From the NCBI GenBank assembly GCA_014729955.1, contig WJJA01000327.1:1-5384 (forward strand): DNA of 5,384 nucleotides, read 5' to 3'. This DNA is from a bacterium. Its GTDB lineage: Bacteria; Electryoneota; Electryoneia; Electryoneales; Electryoneaceae. This document shows, piece after piece, positions 5,354 through 5,384 of this stretch. The stretch's first letter is position 1; each line of letters opens with the position of its first letter. A program made the translations under genes and the position numbers. The notes beneath the pieces are model-generated. The model was not told the origin of the DNA and did not search any database. It worked only from the letters and a program-made list of their open reading frames with translations.

Positions 5354-5384
5354 GCCTTGAAAACATTCTGTGCCGAAGCAAAAC

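Overview
The window carries an oxaloacetate-centred metabolic cluster from what looks like a Gram-negative-type anaerobic or fermentative bacterium that uses sodium bioenergetics. Genes are GC-rich and start from good Shine-Dalgarno sites; two of the four use GTG. The lineage cannot be fixed from the sequence. The mix of GTP-type PEP carboxykinase, a Na+-pumping oxaloacetate decarboxylase and intergenic palindromic repeats would fit a PVC-group or similar anaerobe, but that is a weak impression.

Layout. Bases 1-1001 (minus strand) hold the N-terminal 333 codons of a GTP-dependent phosphoenolpyruvate carboxykinase (pckG), which runs off the left edge. Bases 1002-1581 are a long divergent intergenic region with a hairpin in the probable pckG leader, a very AT-rich island with operator-like inverted repeats, and a candidate -10 element facing right. 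Then, on the plus strand, come oadG (1582-1833, small single-helix gamma subunit), oadA (1906-3771, carboxyltransferase plus biotinyl domain), an intergenic repeat, and oadB (4047-5183, integral membrane Na+ pump subunit). A second copy of the same repeat follows oadB at the right edge.

How it works together. OadA moves the carboxyl group of oxaloacetate to its biotin (Lys585), OadB decarboxylates carboxybiotin and exports Na+, and OadG holds the complex together. PckG interconverts oxaloacetate and PEP. The two divergent units therefore act on the same metabolite: one conserves it as PEP, the other turns it into pyruvate, CO2 and a sodium gradient. Gene order G-A-B is the classical one. No biotin carboxylase gene is present in the window, which favours decarboxylase over pyruvate carboxylase for the oadA product.

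The least ordinary part is the ~143-bp repeat, present once directly after the oadA stop and once after oadB (about 87% identical, no gaps). It folds as three nested helices. Differences between the copies keep the outer helix paired, including one C-G to G-C swap, which points to selection on structure. Nothing here shows a wholly new multi-gene system.
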